Shown here piece by piece: positions 30,250 to 40,500 of a DNA stretch of 64,000 nt. A model generated the notes under the pieces. The model was not told the DNA's origin and searched no databases. It saw nothing but the letters and a program-made list of their open reading frames with translations. The position numbers and the translations under genes are program-made. Within the stretch, counting starts at the first letter, position 1; every line of letters starts with the position of its first letter. The DNA comes from an uncultured Mucilaginibacter sp. GTDB lineage: Bacteria > Bacteroidota > Bacteroidia > Sphingobacteriales > Sphingobacteriaceae. The stretch is from NCBI RefSeq assembly GCF_937859865.1, contig NZ_CALMAT010000009.1, positions 1 through 64,000 of the forward strand, in the 5' to 3' direction.

Positions 30250-30881
30250 TTATTTTTTGTTCCTGCCAAAATCTATTCCAACACCTAAATAGGTAAAATT
30301 TAAAGGTTTATCTTGACCACCTGGGAAGTTGTTAGAAGTGTTTGCTGTTATTCCGAATTTTGGTGAAATAATTAAATTTTTATTGAGGTGGATCTTTACA
30401 ATATTAAATTCGAATTTTATGACAAATACTTTTCCTATATTACCATATTGACTATTGTTTAAATTAGTTTCAAATTCTTCCTCAAAATAAAAACCATTTT
30501 TTTTGCTTCATTATTATCATACTTTATACCTAAAATTAGCGGATCAATAATGGACATAGGATAAAATGTTATGCCACCACCCAAACAAACTAAATTTAGA
30601 TTAGCATAAGAATTTTTACCCGGCATTGTATTATAGTCAGTAATTGCATTTAAGGAAATTACTTTACCTAAAGAAAACTCTCTTCGTGCGCCAATAGAAT
30701 AATAACTTTTAAATTCATCCTTAGTAGGACTACCGCCTGGTAATCCTAATCTACTGACTACACTAAATGTTGACCTTTCTATTTTATAACTGTTTTGTGC
30801 TTTACTTTCTAAGCAGCATAAAATTAATACTAAGCAGATAAAATATTTGTACATATTTTTATTGTAAATAAATTTGATCAT
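30250..30881 (-). pseudogene. secreted/outer-membrane-like hypothetical protein, single frameshift in an 8-A run
   Basis: MYKYFICLVLILCCLESKAQNSYKIER...NNEAKK / NGFYFEEEFETNLNNSQYGNIGKVFVIKFEFN...LGVGIDFGRNKK*. Confidence 0.7.
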
Positions 30882-31832
30882 CTAAGTGCCCATTTCCATA
30901 AATTGGTATGATAAATCATTCGATCCAAACCATATGCTGCACCTCCTACTGCAGTAAAACTGGCGTATTCCCCCTTATCTGTTCCCGATGGATCAGTCGA
31001 TGCAAACCCAGAGCCTAAAACTGCACCTACTGCCGCTGATGCAATCACTACAACTGCTGTTACTACAGTTGCAGCAATAATTTTTGCGACCTTGGTTACG
31101 ACTTTAAATATACTACTAAAAAACCCATTAACCTTTACATTGTTAATTGATTGTACTGATAAATTATTAGTTCCTTGTTCCGTTAAAAAAGCTCTGAAGT
31201 CTATAGTATTAACCATTTGAAGGGCATAGCTTGAAGCAACTAGGATATTGGTTTGTTCATTAGGGTTTAAAGAAATTGAATTTCCAACATTGTACATATA
31301 ATTATTTATCGCCACAGTAGCCTTTAACTTTATAGAATTATAATAATCATCCTCGTTAAAATTTGTTGTGTCCACACTATTATAGATATAATTATTCATC
31401 TCAGTATCTGCAATAGTTTTTAATGTAGCTGAAATGCCATTTATACTTTCTCGAACGGCAGGTGATGACTTTAATGCGTCAGTTATTCCGTTTAGATCAC
31501 AAAATGCAGTTAGATCAGAATGGATTTTTTGGAATAAAATTTCAGGAGTAGAATTATTAAAATCTTCTGTCGTAGTGGTAAATGTAGGATTATAATTTTG
31601 ACTCATAATGGGGTCAGGGGCATAGTAAGCAGCTACCCCTGAATCTCCATAATTATCGTGCATGAACGCTAATCCATAATAATCATTTTCGTTTTGGTAA
31701 GTATTAACTTTTAAATTACTTGTTTTTTGTGACCTTTTTTTGTTAATAAAAGCTGCGAGGTTGTTTACATTTTTGGTTGTGTTAATAAAAGTATGATGGG
31801 CTAAAATAGCAGCAGGGCTGCCGAAGTTTGTT
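30878..31832 (-). pseudogene. C-terminal part of a lipoprotein gene disrupted by an IS1-like element
   Basis: Frame TNFGSPAAILAHHTFINTTKNVNNLAAF... runs into IS end; N-terminal part lies at 32549-32691. Confidence 0.75.
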
Positions 31833-32538
31833 GGTTGTGAAATCAAACAAAACAGTTGGCTGCCCCCGCTGCCATAGTGGCAAGGTAGTAAAAAACGGGA
31901 AGAAAAAGACAGGTTTTCAAAATTTGCTTTGCAAGGATTGTAGCCTGCAGTTCCAGGAAGAATACCTTTACTGGGGCGCAGACCACAAGAACAAGGGTTT
32001 GTTAAAGCGGATGCTTTTGAGGGGCAGTGGCGTAAGGGACTGTGCTGTTGTACTGGGCATAAGTGCGAACTGCGTGCTCAGAAGTATTTTAAGCATGGGC
32101 AAAGCTTCTGAAATCAAGCCGAAACGTAGTTCGTACCACCTGGTTCAGATAGATGAACAGTGGTCATATGTAGGAAATAAACAAAGGAAAGTGTGGCTGC
32201 TGTACGCTATTTGTAAACAAAGTGGTGAGATCATAGCGGCAAGCTGGGGCAAAAGGGACAAGCGGAATATAAAAGCTTTGCTAAAAAAGCTGCAGGGGCT
32301 GGAAATCGGCTTTTTTTGTACCGATCACTGGGGTGCATTTGCACAAGTGCTGCCAAAAGAAAAACACATTATAGGCAAAAAACACACAAAAAAGATAGAA
32401 GGGGTAAATACATGGTTCAGGACAAGGCTAAGAAGGCTGGCAAGACGGACAGTTTGCTTCTCGAAAAAGCTTATCTACCACTATTCAATTATGAAAACTG
32501 CTATCTACGAACGAAATATTAGATCATCATACATTTGA
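31828..32538 (+). CDS. IS1-family transposase
   Basis: CPRCHSGKVVKNGKKKTGFQNLLCKDCSLQFQ zinc-finger; DEQWSYVGNKQRKVWLLYAI; HTKKIEGVNTWFRTRLRRLARRTVCFSKK. True start may be just inside the IR. Confidence 0.9.
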   Translation: MLVVKSNKTVGCPRCHSGKVVKNGKKKTGFQNLLCKDCSLQFQEEYLYWGADHKNKGLLKRMLLRGSGVRDCAVVLGISANCVLRSILSMGKASEIKPKRSSYHLVQIDEQWSYVGNKQRKVWLLYAICKQSGEIIAASWGKRDKRNIKALLKKLQGLEIGFFCTDHWGAFAQVLPKEKHIIGKKHTKKIEGVNTWFRTRLRRLARRTVCFSKKLIYHYSIMKTAIYERNIRSSYI

Positions 32539-32549
32539 AAACACAACCA
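31832..32549 (+). mobile_element. IS1-family-like insertion sequence (~718 bp)
   Basis: Imperfect terminal inverted repeats TGGTTGTGaaaTCAAA / TTTGAaaaCACAACCA bounding a single transposase ORF. Confidence 0.85.
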
Positions 32550-32691
32550 CATTTTTTATTACTTCACTTTTATCAAAAGTTGTTTTAGTTTTTGATGCAA
32601 TTTTTTCATCATTATTTTCTTTTTTACAAGAAGTAACAAATACTGAAAATAAAACAACCAAGATAGTACTGTTAAAAAATTTAGTTTTCAT
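32549..32691 (-). pseudogene. N-terminal part (lipoprotein signal peptide) of the IS-disrupted gene
   Basis: MKTKFFNSTILVVLFSVFVTSCKKENNDEKIASKTKTTFDKSEVIKN then IS end. Confidence 0.75.
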
Positions 32692-32853
32692 GTTTTTTAA
32701 AATTTAGTAGATTTTTTAATACGTTCTTTAATTTTCGTTGTACGTTTTAGTTTTCTTTTCCTGCCATATTTTCCCTCCTTTTCTTATGCAATTTATAACA
32801 AAAAAATTACAAATAAAATAATAATTAAATATTTAATGATTTGTTAATACTAA

Positions 32854-33091
32854 TCCGTCCTTTAAGCTTAGGATTTTTTTAATCCCCCTACAATATCCAA
32901 ATGTGCTGGTTGCTCCTATAACATTAAACTTTAATACCTTAAAAAAAAGGTTGATAAAAGAAGCATCAATGGGATTAGCATGCTTCTTTTATCAACCTAA
33001 AATCTGTAATTGAGTTGTTGAATTAAATCAATAGGATCACAGATCCTTAGCTCAATGGACAGAGTTACAAACCCTGACCAGTAGAAAGTTA
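32854..33091. repeat. composite palindromic element, copy 2 (most complete)
   Basis: Left arm CGTCCTTTAAGCTTAGGATTTTTTTAATCC, central inverted repeat 32948-32998, right arm GGATCACAGATCCTTAGCTCAATGGACAG; arms and centre share the same dyad (~32973). Confidence 0.85.
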
Positions 33092-33116
33092 AACGTATTA
33101 TGCTGTTTAAAATTAA

Positions 33117-33147
33117 TAACCCTCCATAATTGTCTTTTGGAGGGTTG
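33117..33147. terminator. hairpin terminator for SDR gene
   Basis: AACCCTCCA-taattgtctt-TGGAGGGTT. Confidence 0.7.
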
Positions 33148-33170
33148 TTAATAATCAACTTACCGATTTC

Positions 33171-33914
33171 TTATTTCAACGCATAGTTTAAATAGCCACC
33201 ATCAGCTTTTATTTCTGTTCCGGTAATATAGCTTGCCGCGTCTGAAGCCAAAAACAGCGCTGTTTTTGCAATCTCGTCAGGATCACCCATTCTCTGCAAT
33301 GCAGTTACTGAAGCCAAATATTCTTTTGCTTCCGGAGGTAGTACACTTGCTAAGCCTGGGGTTGTAATTGGCCCGGGGCTAATTATATTAACACGAATTT
33401 TTCTTGGGGCCAATTCATTTGCCGCAACTTGGGCAATTTTATTTAGTGCCCCTTTTGTTGCAGAATATACGCCCGTCCCTAAATTAGCGGCTGTTGCAAC
33501 ACTTGAAGACGTAAATAAGACGGAAGCACCATCAGACAAGTGTGGGATTAACTTTTGCAATGTGAAAAAATGACCTTTGACATTCGTGTTGAATTGTGCA
33601 TCGAATTCCTCTTCGGTAACTTGTGCAATTGGTGAAAAGACCCCAATTCCCGCATTTAAAAAAAGTACGTCTAATTTCACTTCACTTTCTGAAATCACTT
33701 TTTCCAATATCGAAATTTCTGTGAGTTTAGAAGTATCAGAAACAACAGTTTTCAATTTTGGACTTTTGATTTCTTCCGCTGCCTTTTGCAGATTGTCGGC
33801 ATTTCTTCCGGTAATCCAAACATTTGCACCCGCGTTGATAAATGCTTTTGCAGTTGCTAATCCAATTCCTGTACTACCGCCTGTAATCAAGACGTTTTTG
33901 TTTGTAAAGATCAT
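33171..33914 (-). CDS. SDR family oxidoreductase
   Basis: NVLITGGSTGIGLATAKAFINAGANVWITGRN; YSATKGAL. Confidence 0.93.
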   Translation of the reverse strand: MIFTNKNVLITGGSTGIGLATAKAFINAGANVWITGRNADNLQKAAEEIKSPKLKTVVSDTSKLTEISILEKVISESEVKLDVLFLNAGIGVFSPIAQVTEEEFDAQFNTNVKGHFFTLQKLIPHLSDGASVLFTSSSVATAANLGTGVYSATKGALNKIAQVAANELAPRKIRVNIISPGPITTPGLASVLPPEAKEYLASVTALQRMGDPDEIAKTALFLASDAASYITGTEIKADGGYLNYALK

Positions 33915-34012
33915 ATCTTATTTTTTGATTTAGTACAAAGTTAAAATGTCTAATTTATTTTGGTTACTTTGTAACGAAAAGTAACAGTAACATTCGAGTA
34001 ACAAAGTAACTT

Positions 34013-34369
34013 ATGAGTAACAACACATGCCACAACCTATGCCACAAAAAGGAGCTTATGGCTGTCCATGACGCTATGGATGTGCTAAATGGAAAATGGA
34101 AAATTTCTATTATTTCATCTATTTGCTTTTACAGCAAAAGAAGATTTTCTGATATTTTGAATGATGTTAGCGGAATATCGAATAAAATGTTGAGTAAGGA
34201 ACTGAAAGAACTGGAAATCAATAGACTTATTTCCCGAACAGTTTTAAATACTAAGCCAATAACTGTTCAATATCAGCTTACCGAGTATGGCCAAACATTA
34301 AAGGGAATTATAAGTGACCTTACAGATTGGGGGATAAATCATCGAAAAGTAATTACTGGAAATATATAA
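34013..34369 (+). CDS. HxlR family transcriptional regulator
   Basis: AMDVLNGKWKISIISSICFYSKRRFSDIL...GISNKMLSKELKELE; divergent from SDR. Confidence 0.92.
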   Translation: MSNNTCHNLCHKKELMAVHDAMDVLNGKWKISIISSICFYSKRRFSDILNDVSGISNKMLSKELKELEINRLISRTVLNTKPITVQYQLTEYGQTLKGIISDLTDWGINHRKVITGNI

Positions 34370-34404
34370 GCATAAAACAACAAAGCCAAATTTTGCTGCC
34401 GGTG

Positions 34405-34546
34405 GTGGTTTGTAACCCCGTCCTTTGAATTAAGGATTTTTAATCCTATTAACCTGTCAAACCTTCTAACTGTAGCCTTTTCAATCCAAAAAAAGGTCGA
34501 TAAAAGAAGCATTTAATTTAAAAGCTCATGCTTCTTTTACCACCCT
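34405..34546. repeat. composite palindromic element, copy 3 (right arm missing)
   Basis: Left arm GTTTGTAACCCCGTCCTTTGAATTAAGGATTTTTAATCC is the reverse complement class of the right arms of copies 1-2; central inverted repeat 34494-34546. Confidence 0.75.
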
Positions 34547-34579
34547 AAAATTGGTAACCCGCAACCCAAAACCCGCAAC

Positions 34580-37500
34580 TTACCGAATCAAATGGATAAT
34601 CCCCTGCCTGCTTGGCGGGCCATGATTGTAACTCATGCCAGTCCATTCTTTACCGTTGATGTATGTGCCTTCTATTTGCCAAACGTAAACCCCTTGTGGC
34701 GCAGGCTGGCCGCCCATCATGCCGTCCCAGCCTTCGGCCGGTTCGCCGCGCTCGGTCAGTTTGGTGGTTTCCCAAATCACTTGTCCCCATTTGTTAAATA
34801 CGCGCATCCGCCAGGTTTTTAAGCCGGAACCTTTTATTTTGAATGTCGTTACTTCGTCGTATTTGCTGGTTGGCATAAAAGCATTCGGAACAAACATTTG
34901 TCCGGGTACACCGGTGATTTGGACTTTATGAACGATGGTATCGCCGCATCCCTGCAAATTGTAAACAATCAGCCGTACTTTGTAAACGCCGGTGTCGCGA
35001 TACGTATGCCCCGGGTTTTGCTTGCTCGAACCGCTGCCGTCGCCAAAACTCCATTGCCATAAAAGCGGTGAGTTAGTACTTCGGTCCGCAAAATCAAAAT
35101 TATGGTACGGGTAGGCAATCACGCTGTCGGGTTTCACGGTAAATGCTGCTTTTGGCGGTATCGTTATCGTGATGTAGTTTTTCATCACCATCGTATCGCT
35201 GCAACTCAAACCGTTTTTGGCAATTAAAGTAATGGTATAAGGCGTATTGCGGGCCGTAAAAGTGTGCTGCGGGTTGGCTGCTGTCGCCGTTCCGCCATCG
35301 CCAAAATCCCAGAAATACGTGTTTCCAGTGCCGGGCGTCAGGTTTTTAAAGTTAACGTTTTGGCGGATGCAGCCCGTTTGCACATCGGCGTTAAAGTTGG
35401 CGACCGGCTGCGGATAAACTGTAACAGACTGGTAAGTAGAAGTATCGGCACAACCATTGGTAGCCGTTAGTTTGATGTTGAACGTACCGCTTTTAAGGAA
35501 AGTGTGCGTAACCACTTCCGGTGCCGATTGTGTAGCCTGCGTGGTGCCATCGCCAAAATCATACGTAAAATAATTGCCGCCTTTGGTGTTGTTGTAGAAA
35601 TTAACGGTCCAGGGCGCACAACCAACTTTCTGATCGGCATTAATAACCAATTGCGGCAAAACCGATTTTGGCGAAATGCGCAAATTGTATTGTGTTACAC
35701 TGATGCCGCATTCGGTTTGGGCGGTCATTTTCACCACAAAAGTTTTGGCCGTCGCTGAAATGTAAGTATGCAGCACGTTCTGATTGTCGTGCGTAACCAG
35801 CGTTTGCCCGTCGCCAAAATCAAAAGTATAAGTGTTGTTGATGCCGGGCGAAGTATTGTTGAAGTTGACCGTGAACGGAGAACAGCCGATCGTTCGGTCG
35901 GGTGTAAAAATCGAGATTGGTTTCGGCCTCACCAAAACGGTAGAAGTGTAAGTGCGGATGCCGCAGGTGGTTAACGCTTTTAAGGTGATGGTAAATGTGG
36001 TGTCTTTGCCATCCTTACGCGGCTGAAAAGTAACCGGAAGCGGGTTTACCAAAGCCGAAGTTTGGCCGTTGCCGAAATTCCAGGTGTAAGTGGCCTGGTC
36101 TTTCGGGTTAGAAGTATTGTTAAAGGTAACCGTTAAAGGGCCGCAGCCTTTGTTTTGGTCTTGGGTAAAGCTGGCTTTTACTTCTTTGATCGTTGAAAAA
36201 GTATGGGTAAAAGAAGCATCCGGGCAACCGAACTTGCTGGTCACGATCAGTTTGATGACCACTTGTTTGTTGTCTTCGGTGATCGTATAACCAGGGAAAG
36301 TCAGCCCGCTGCCAAACTGCACGCCGTCGGCAAACCAACTATAAGTCGCATTTCCGGGAGCTGCTGTTGCTTTGATATTTTTGGCATCCAAAACATAAGG
36401 GATACAGCCCAGATCGCCGGTAAAAGTATAAGTTGGATTTACCAGCGGGTTTACATTTACGTTGATGACATTGCTGATGCTTTGCTGCGGGCCGGTACAC
36501 AAAAGCGAAGTAACCACCCGCCGGAATTGCGTAGTAACCGTTAAACTGTTGATCTGGTAATTGATACCGTTTGCGCCGGAAATGTTGGTCCAGTTGGCAC
36601 CGTTATCAATACTGCTTTGCCATTGGTAATAGTAAACACCATCGGCACCGGCCGGTGTGCTGCCAACGAAAAGTTTTGGCGTGTTGTTGTAGCAAACTTC
36701 CTGGTTGCTGCCAACGGTATTTTCTGTGATGGGTGGTTGAACAATGATGTGTACCGGCTGGCTGATGCTGCTGCAAGGGCCGGAAGTTACAATCCGCCTA
36801 AAATAAATACTGCTCGTAGCCGTAAAGGTGTAATTAATGCTGCTGGCACCTCGGATTGTAGCCCAGTTGGCGTTATCGGCACTGCTTTCCCAACTGTAAG
36901 CGTAGTTGCCGTTTCCACCGGTTGGCTTGTCGCCGATGACGGAAATGGTTTGTCCGTAACAAACGGCAGGCGCAGGGAAACTGATGTTGTTGCTGAGCAA
37001 TGAAAGATCGGAAATGGTTACGTCATCGGCAGAAGTAGCGCAGGCGCCAGTGCTGGTGATCGTCCAACGGAAAGTATATTGCTGGCCGGCAACCAAACCG
37101 CTAATTGGCGTATTATAACGGCTTGCATCGGCGAAGCCAACACCATTTTGACCGGAAGTTAAAGTCCACACACCGGTTGATGGCGAAGGGTTATTTCCCC
37201 TTAAAACATAAGTTGGCGAACTGCAAATCGCTTCATCCGCACCGGCATTTGCGGTAACCGGCTGCGGCAAAACAGTAACGGTAGCATCAACCGTAGGGCC
37301 AACACAGTTGTTTGCGCTGATTGGCGTAAGGTGATAAACAACGGTGGCAGGCGTAGTTAACGTAGAAGTAAGCACATCATCAATGCTGGTAGCAATCGTT
37401 GGATCCTGTTTTTTCATGTTACTAATGCCAGCAACAGGATCAAAAGTCCAGGATACCAAAGAGCCAGGAATATTAGTCTTAAACTTAATGCCAGTCGAAC

Positions 37501-40500
37501 TTCCGCTGCAAACCTGGTTGCCCGTACTGGTTAGGATGATTTGCGGGATTGGTGTTACGGTAACGTTTAGGGTATAAGGTTTGCCAGGGCAATTTTTGTT
37601 GATTGGTGTAATGGTGTAAGTAACTGTTTTATTATAAAGCGGATCATTGTTTACCAAAACATCATTAATATCAGCCGTATTATGCGTAACAGATGGCGAT
37701 TCTGAAGAAACCCAGGTAAAAGAAGTATTGGGATCATGTGCGGTAATATGATAACTTAAGGCACTTCCTGTACAAATCGGCCGACTTGGGCCGCTGGTAA
37801 TATAATTGGTATTTTGGGGCGTTACCGTAATGGTTACCACGTTACTGTTGTTTTCCTGCGCACCAGTACATAATAGTGTACTTACAACTCGGCGGAATTG
37901 TGTAGTAACGGTAAGGGCGTCAGGCTGATAATCTTTACTGTTTGCGTTGGTGGTAATGTTTGGCCAGGTTGCGCCATTGTCTTCACTTTTTTGCCACCGA
38001 TATTGGTAGATGCCATCGCCGCCGGCAGGTTTACTTCCGAGTAAAAGATCGGGCTTAGTATTATAACAGATTACTTGGTTTGCAGAGATGGAATTAGAAG
38101 CTAACTGAGGTTGCACCACAATTTGAACAGGACTGCTTGTGTTTGTGCAAGGGCCGGAAGTTACAATCCGCCTGAAATAAGTGGTTGCAGTTAAAGTGGG
38201 CGACAGGCTTTGCGCTGTTTGCTCGAGGATGGTTGTCCAGGAAGCACCGTCGGGGCTGCTTTGCCAAATATACGAATAAGTAAAGTTGCCGCCCGTTGGC
38301 TGATCACCATTAACCAATGCAGTTTGCCCGTAACAAATAGTTGAACTGGCAGAACTGATGTTGTTGGTTAGATCAGAAAGGTCGTTGATATTCACATCAT
38401 CCGAAGAAACAGCACATTGCGAAGCACCTGTAATCGTCCAACGAAAAGTGTAAAACTGGCCCGGCTGCAACCCGTTCACGATGGTATTAAATTGAGCGGC
38501 ATTTGCAAAAGCCACACCGGTTTGCCCAGAAACGATTGACCAGTTTCCGGAAGAAGTGCCTGGATCATTCCCTCTTAAAAGATAGCTGCTTGTACTGCAA
38601 ATGGCATCATCCGGACCTGCATTTGCCGGTACAGGCAAAGGTTGTACAGTAATGGTAACGGTAACCGGCGTACCTTCGCATAAAGTAGGGGCGGGGCCAA
38701 CAGGTGTAATGGTATAAGTTACCGAACCCGGAGTGGTGGCCGAAGCATTGTACAAAGCCTCCGTAATGGCAGTCGTATTGGTGGCAGGATGGTTAGAATT
38801 GTTGGAGATGCCTGGTGTGGCCGTACTCGTCCACATAAAAGTTGTGCCCGAAACATTGGAAGAAAGCCCAATATTAACGCTTTGCCCGCTACAAATGGTA
38901 GTTGCGGCCGGGTTAACCGTAACCGCAGGGCGCGGCCTTACCGTTACGGTAAAGGTAGAAGGAGTGCCGGGACAGCCATTGTTAACCGGTGTAATAGTAT
39001 AAGTTACCGTACCGTCATTGGTTGGGTCAGTATTGGTCAATACATCGCTAAAACCTCCTAAGCCGCTGGTCATAGTCCTGCTGATATTGGAAGTTGCCGT
39101 TGATGTCCAATTAATTGTACTTCCTGTAACTTGCCCTGATGGTTGATAGGAGAAAGTTTCCCCGGTACAAATAGTTTGATCTGAAGCATTGGCAACTTTA
39201 TTGCGCGGGTTAATCGTAATGATTACTTCGTCTGAAAGCTGGTCGCATGGAGCAGGGTAACCGGTTATTGCCGTTAAAGTCAACCTGACTTGTCCAGCAT
39301 CAACTTCGGCAGCAGTTGGTGTATAAACAGCGTTTAAAGCAGTCCTTCCGGGAGAGAAATTACCGTTCCCGCCAACCCATTGAAAACTTTGCGGTTGCGG
39401 GTTGGAAATTTTACCATCCAAATTTACTACATCAGCAGGACAAATAGTTTGGTCTGGCCCGGCATTTACCGTAGGCGATTGCAAAAAGGTAATGTTTTGC
39501 GAGTCATCAGCCGAACCGCAATTATTGGTTTGGGTAGCCTTAACCGTGTAAGTGGCAAAATCTGTAAATAATATTTGCGGATATTTTGAATTGGCACTGG
39601 TTCCGTTCTGGTAACTGTAATTGCCGCCCGTTACCGTCCAGCTATAAGTATTCGACTGATCGGTTGTTGTTCCGGTAAAAAGGGTTTGCGTAGTGCCGGG
39701 GTTATTGGCAAAAGTAAGCACCTGGTTGGTGCCGCAATATTGTTTATCAGGCGATAAAGTAACCGTTGGCGTGGTGTTTACCGTGATGGTTTGCGAAGTG
39801 CTTATCGCACCGCAAGATTCTGTACCGATGGATAAAGTAAGTGTATAAATGCCGGGCGAAGGAAACAATATCTGCGGGCTATGGCTGGCCGAAGTGGTAT
39901 TATTGATAAAAACCGTGCTTGCCGGGCCGGTTACGCTCCAGGTATAAGCGTTGTTTTGCGGGATGTTGGCGCAAGACTGATCGGTAACAGAATGATCAGT
40001 TGCCGAAACCATGCCATTGCTGCAAATGGTGGAATTATCTACCGTAAAGGCAGGCTGTGGTTTGGCTAAAATACAAACATCTTTATACACATCGGCCGCA
40101 CTACAAACACTGCCGCTTTGTGCAAGCAATTTTAAAAGGATCCGGTGTAAACCCGAAGTGGTAAAAGTATAGGTAAAAGGAGTACTGCCCGGCCTGTTTG
40201 TGGCAACAAGTTGGCCATCAACATACCAAGCGTACCTTGCATTGGTGTTTACGCAGTTTGCACTTGAAGCATCCTGGCCAGGATCAGAGGTATTGTTAAA
40301 AGTAACGGCATCGCCCAAACAAGCACTGTTCGGGGCAGTAAAACTATTGGTGGGCGGCTGTACTACTTTGGCATAAACCGTAGTCGGAGAACCGAGCTTA
40401 TCACAAATCCTGCTGCTCACCTGCGCATCAACCTGAAAAGTGTTGGCCTGCTGGCTATTGGTGTTGCCGCAGGAAGTATGGTTATAATTATGTGTCAACG

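Noticed and set aside
31815-32560. Target-site duplication for the IS1-like element
   Set aside because: Flanks CGAAGTTTGTT and ACATTTTTTATT do not match; no duplication can be claimed.
35264-40069. Numerous + strand ORFs opposite the giant gene
   Set aside because: Shadow ORFs in antisense to a continuous 2263-aa repeat protein; no independent protein features.
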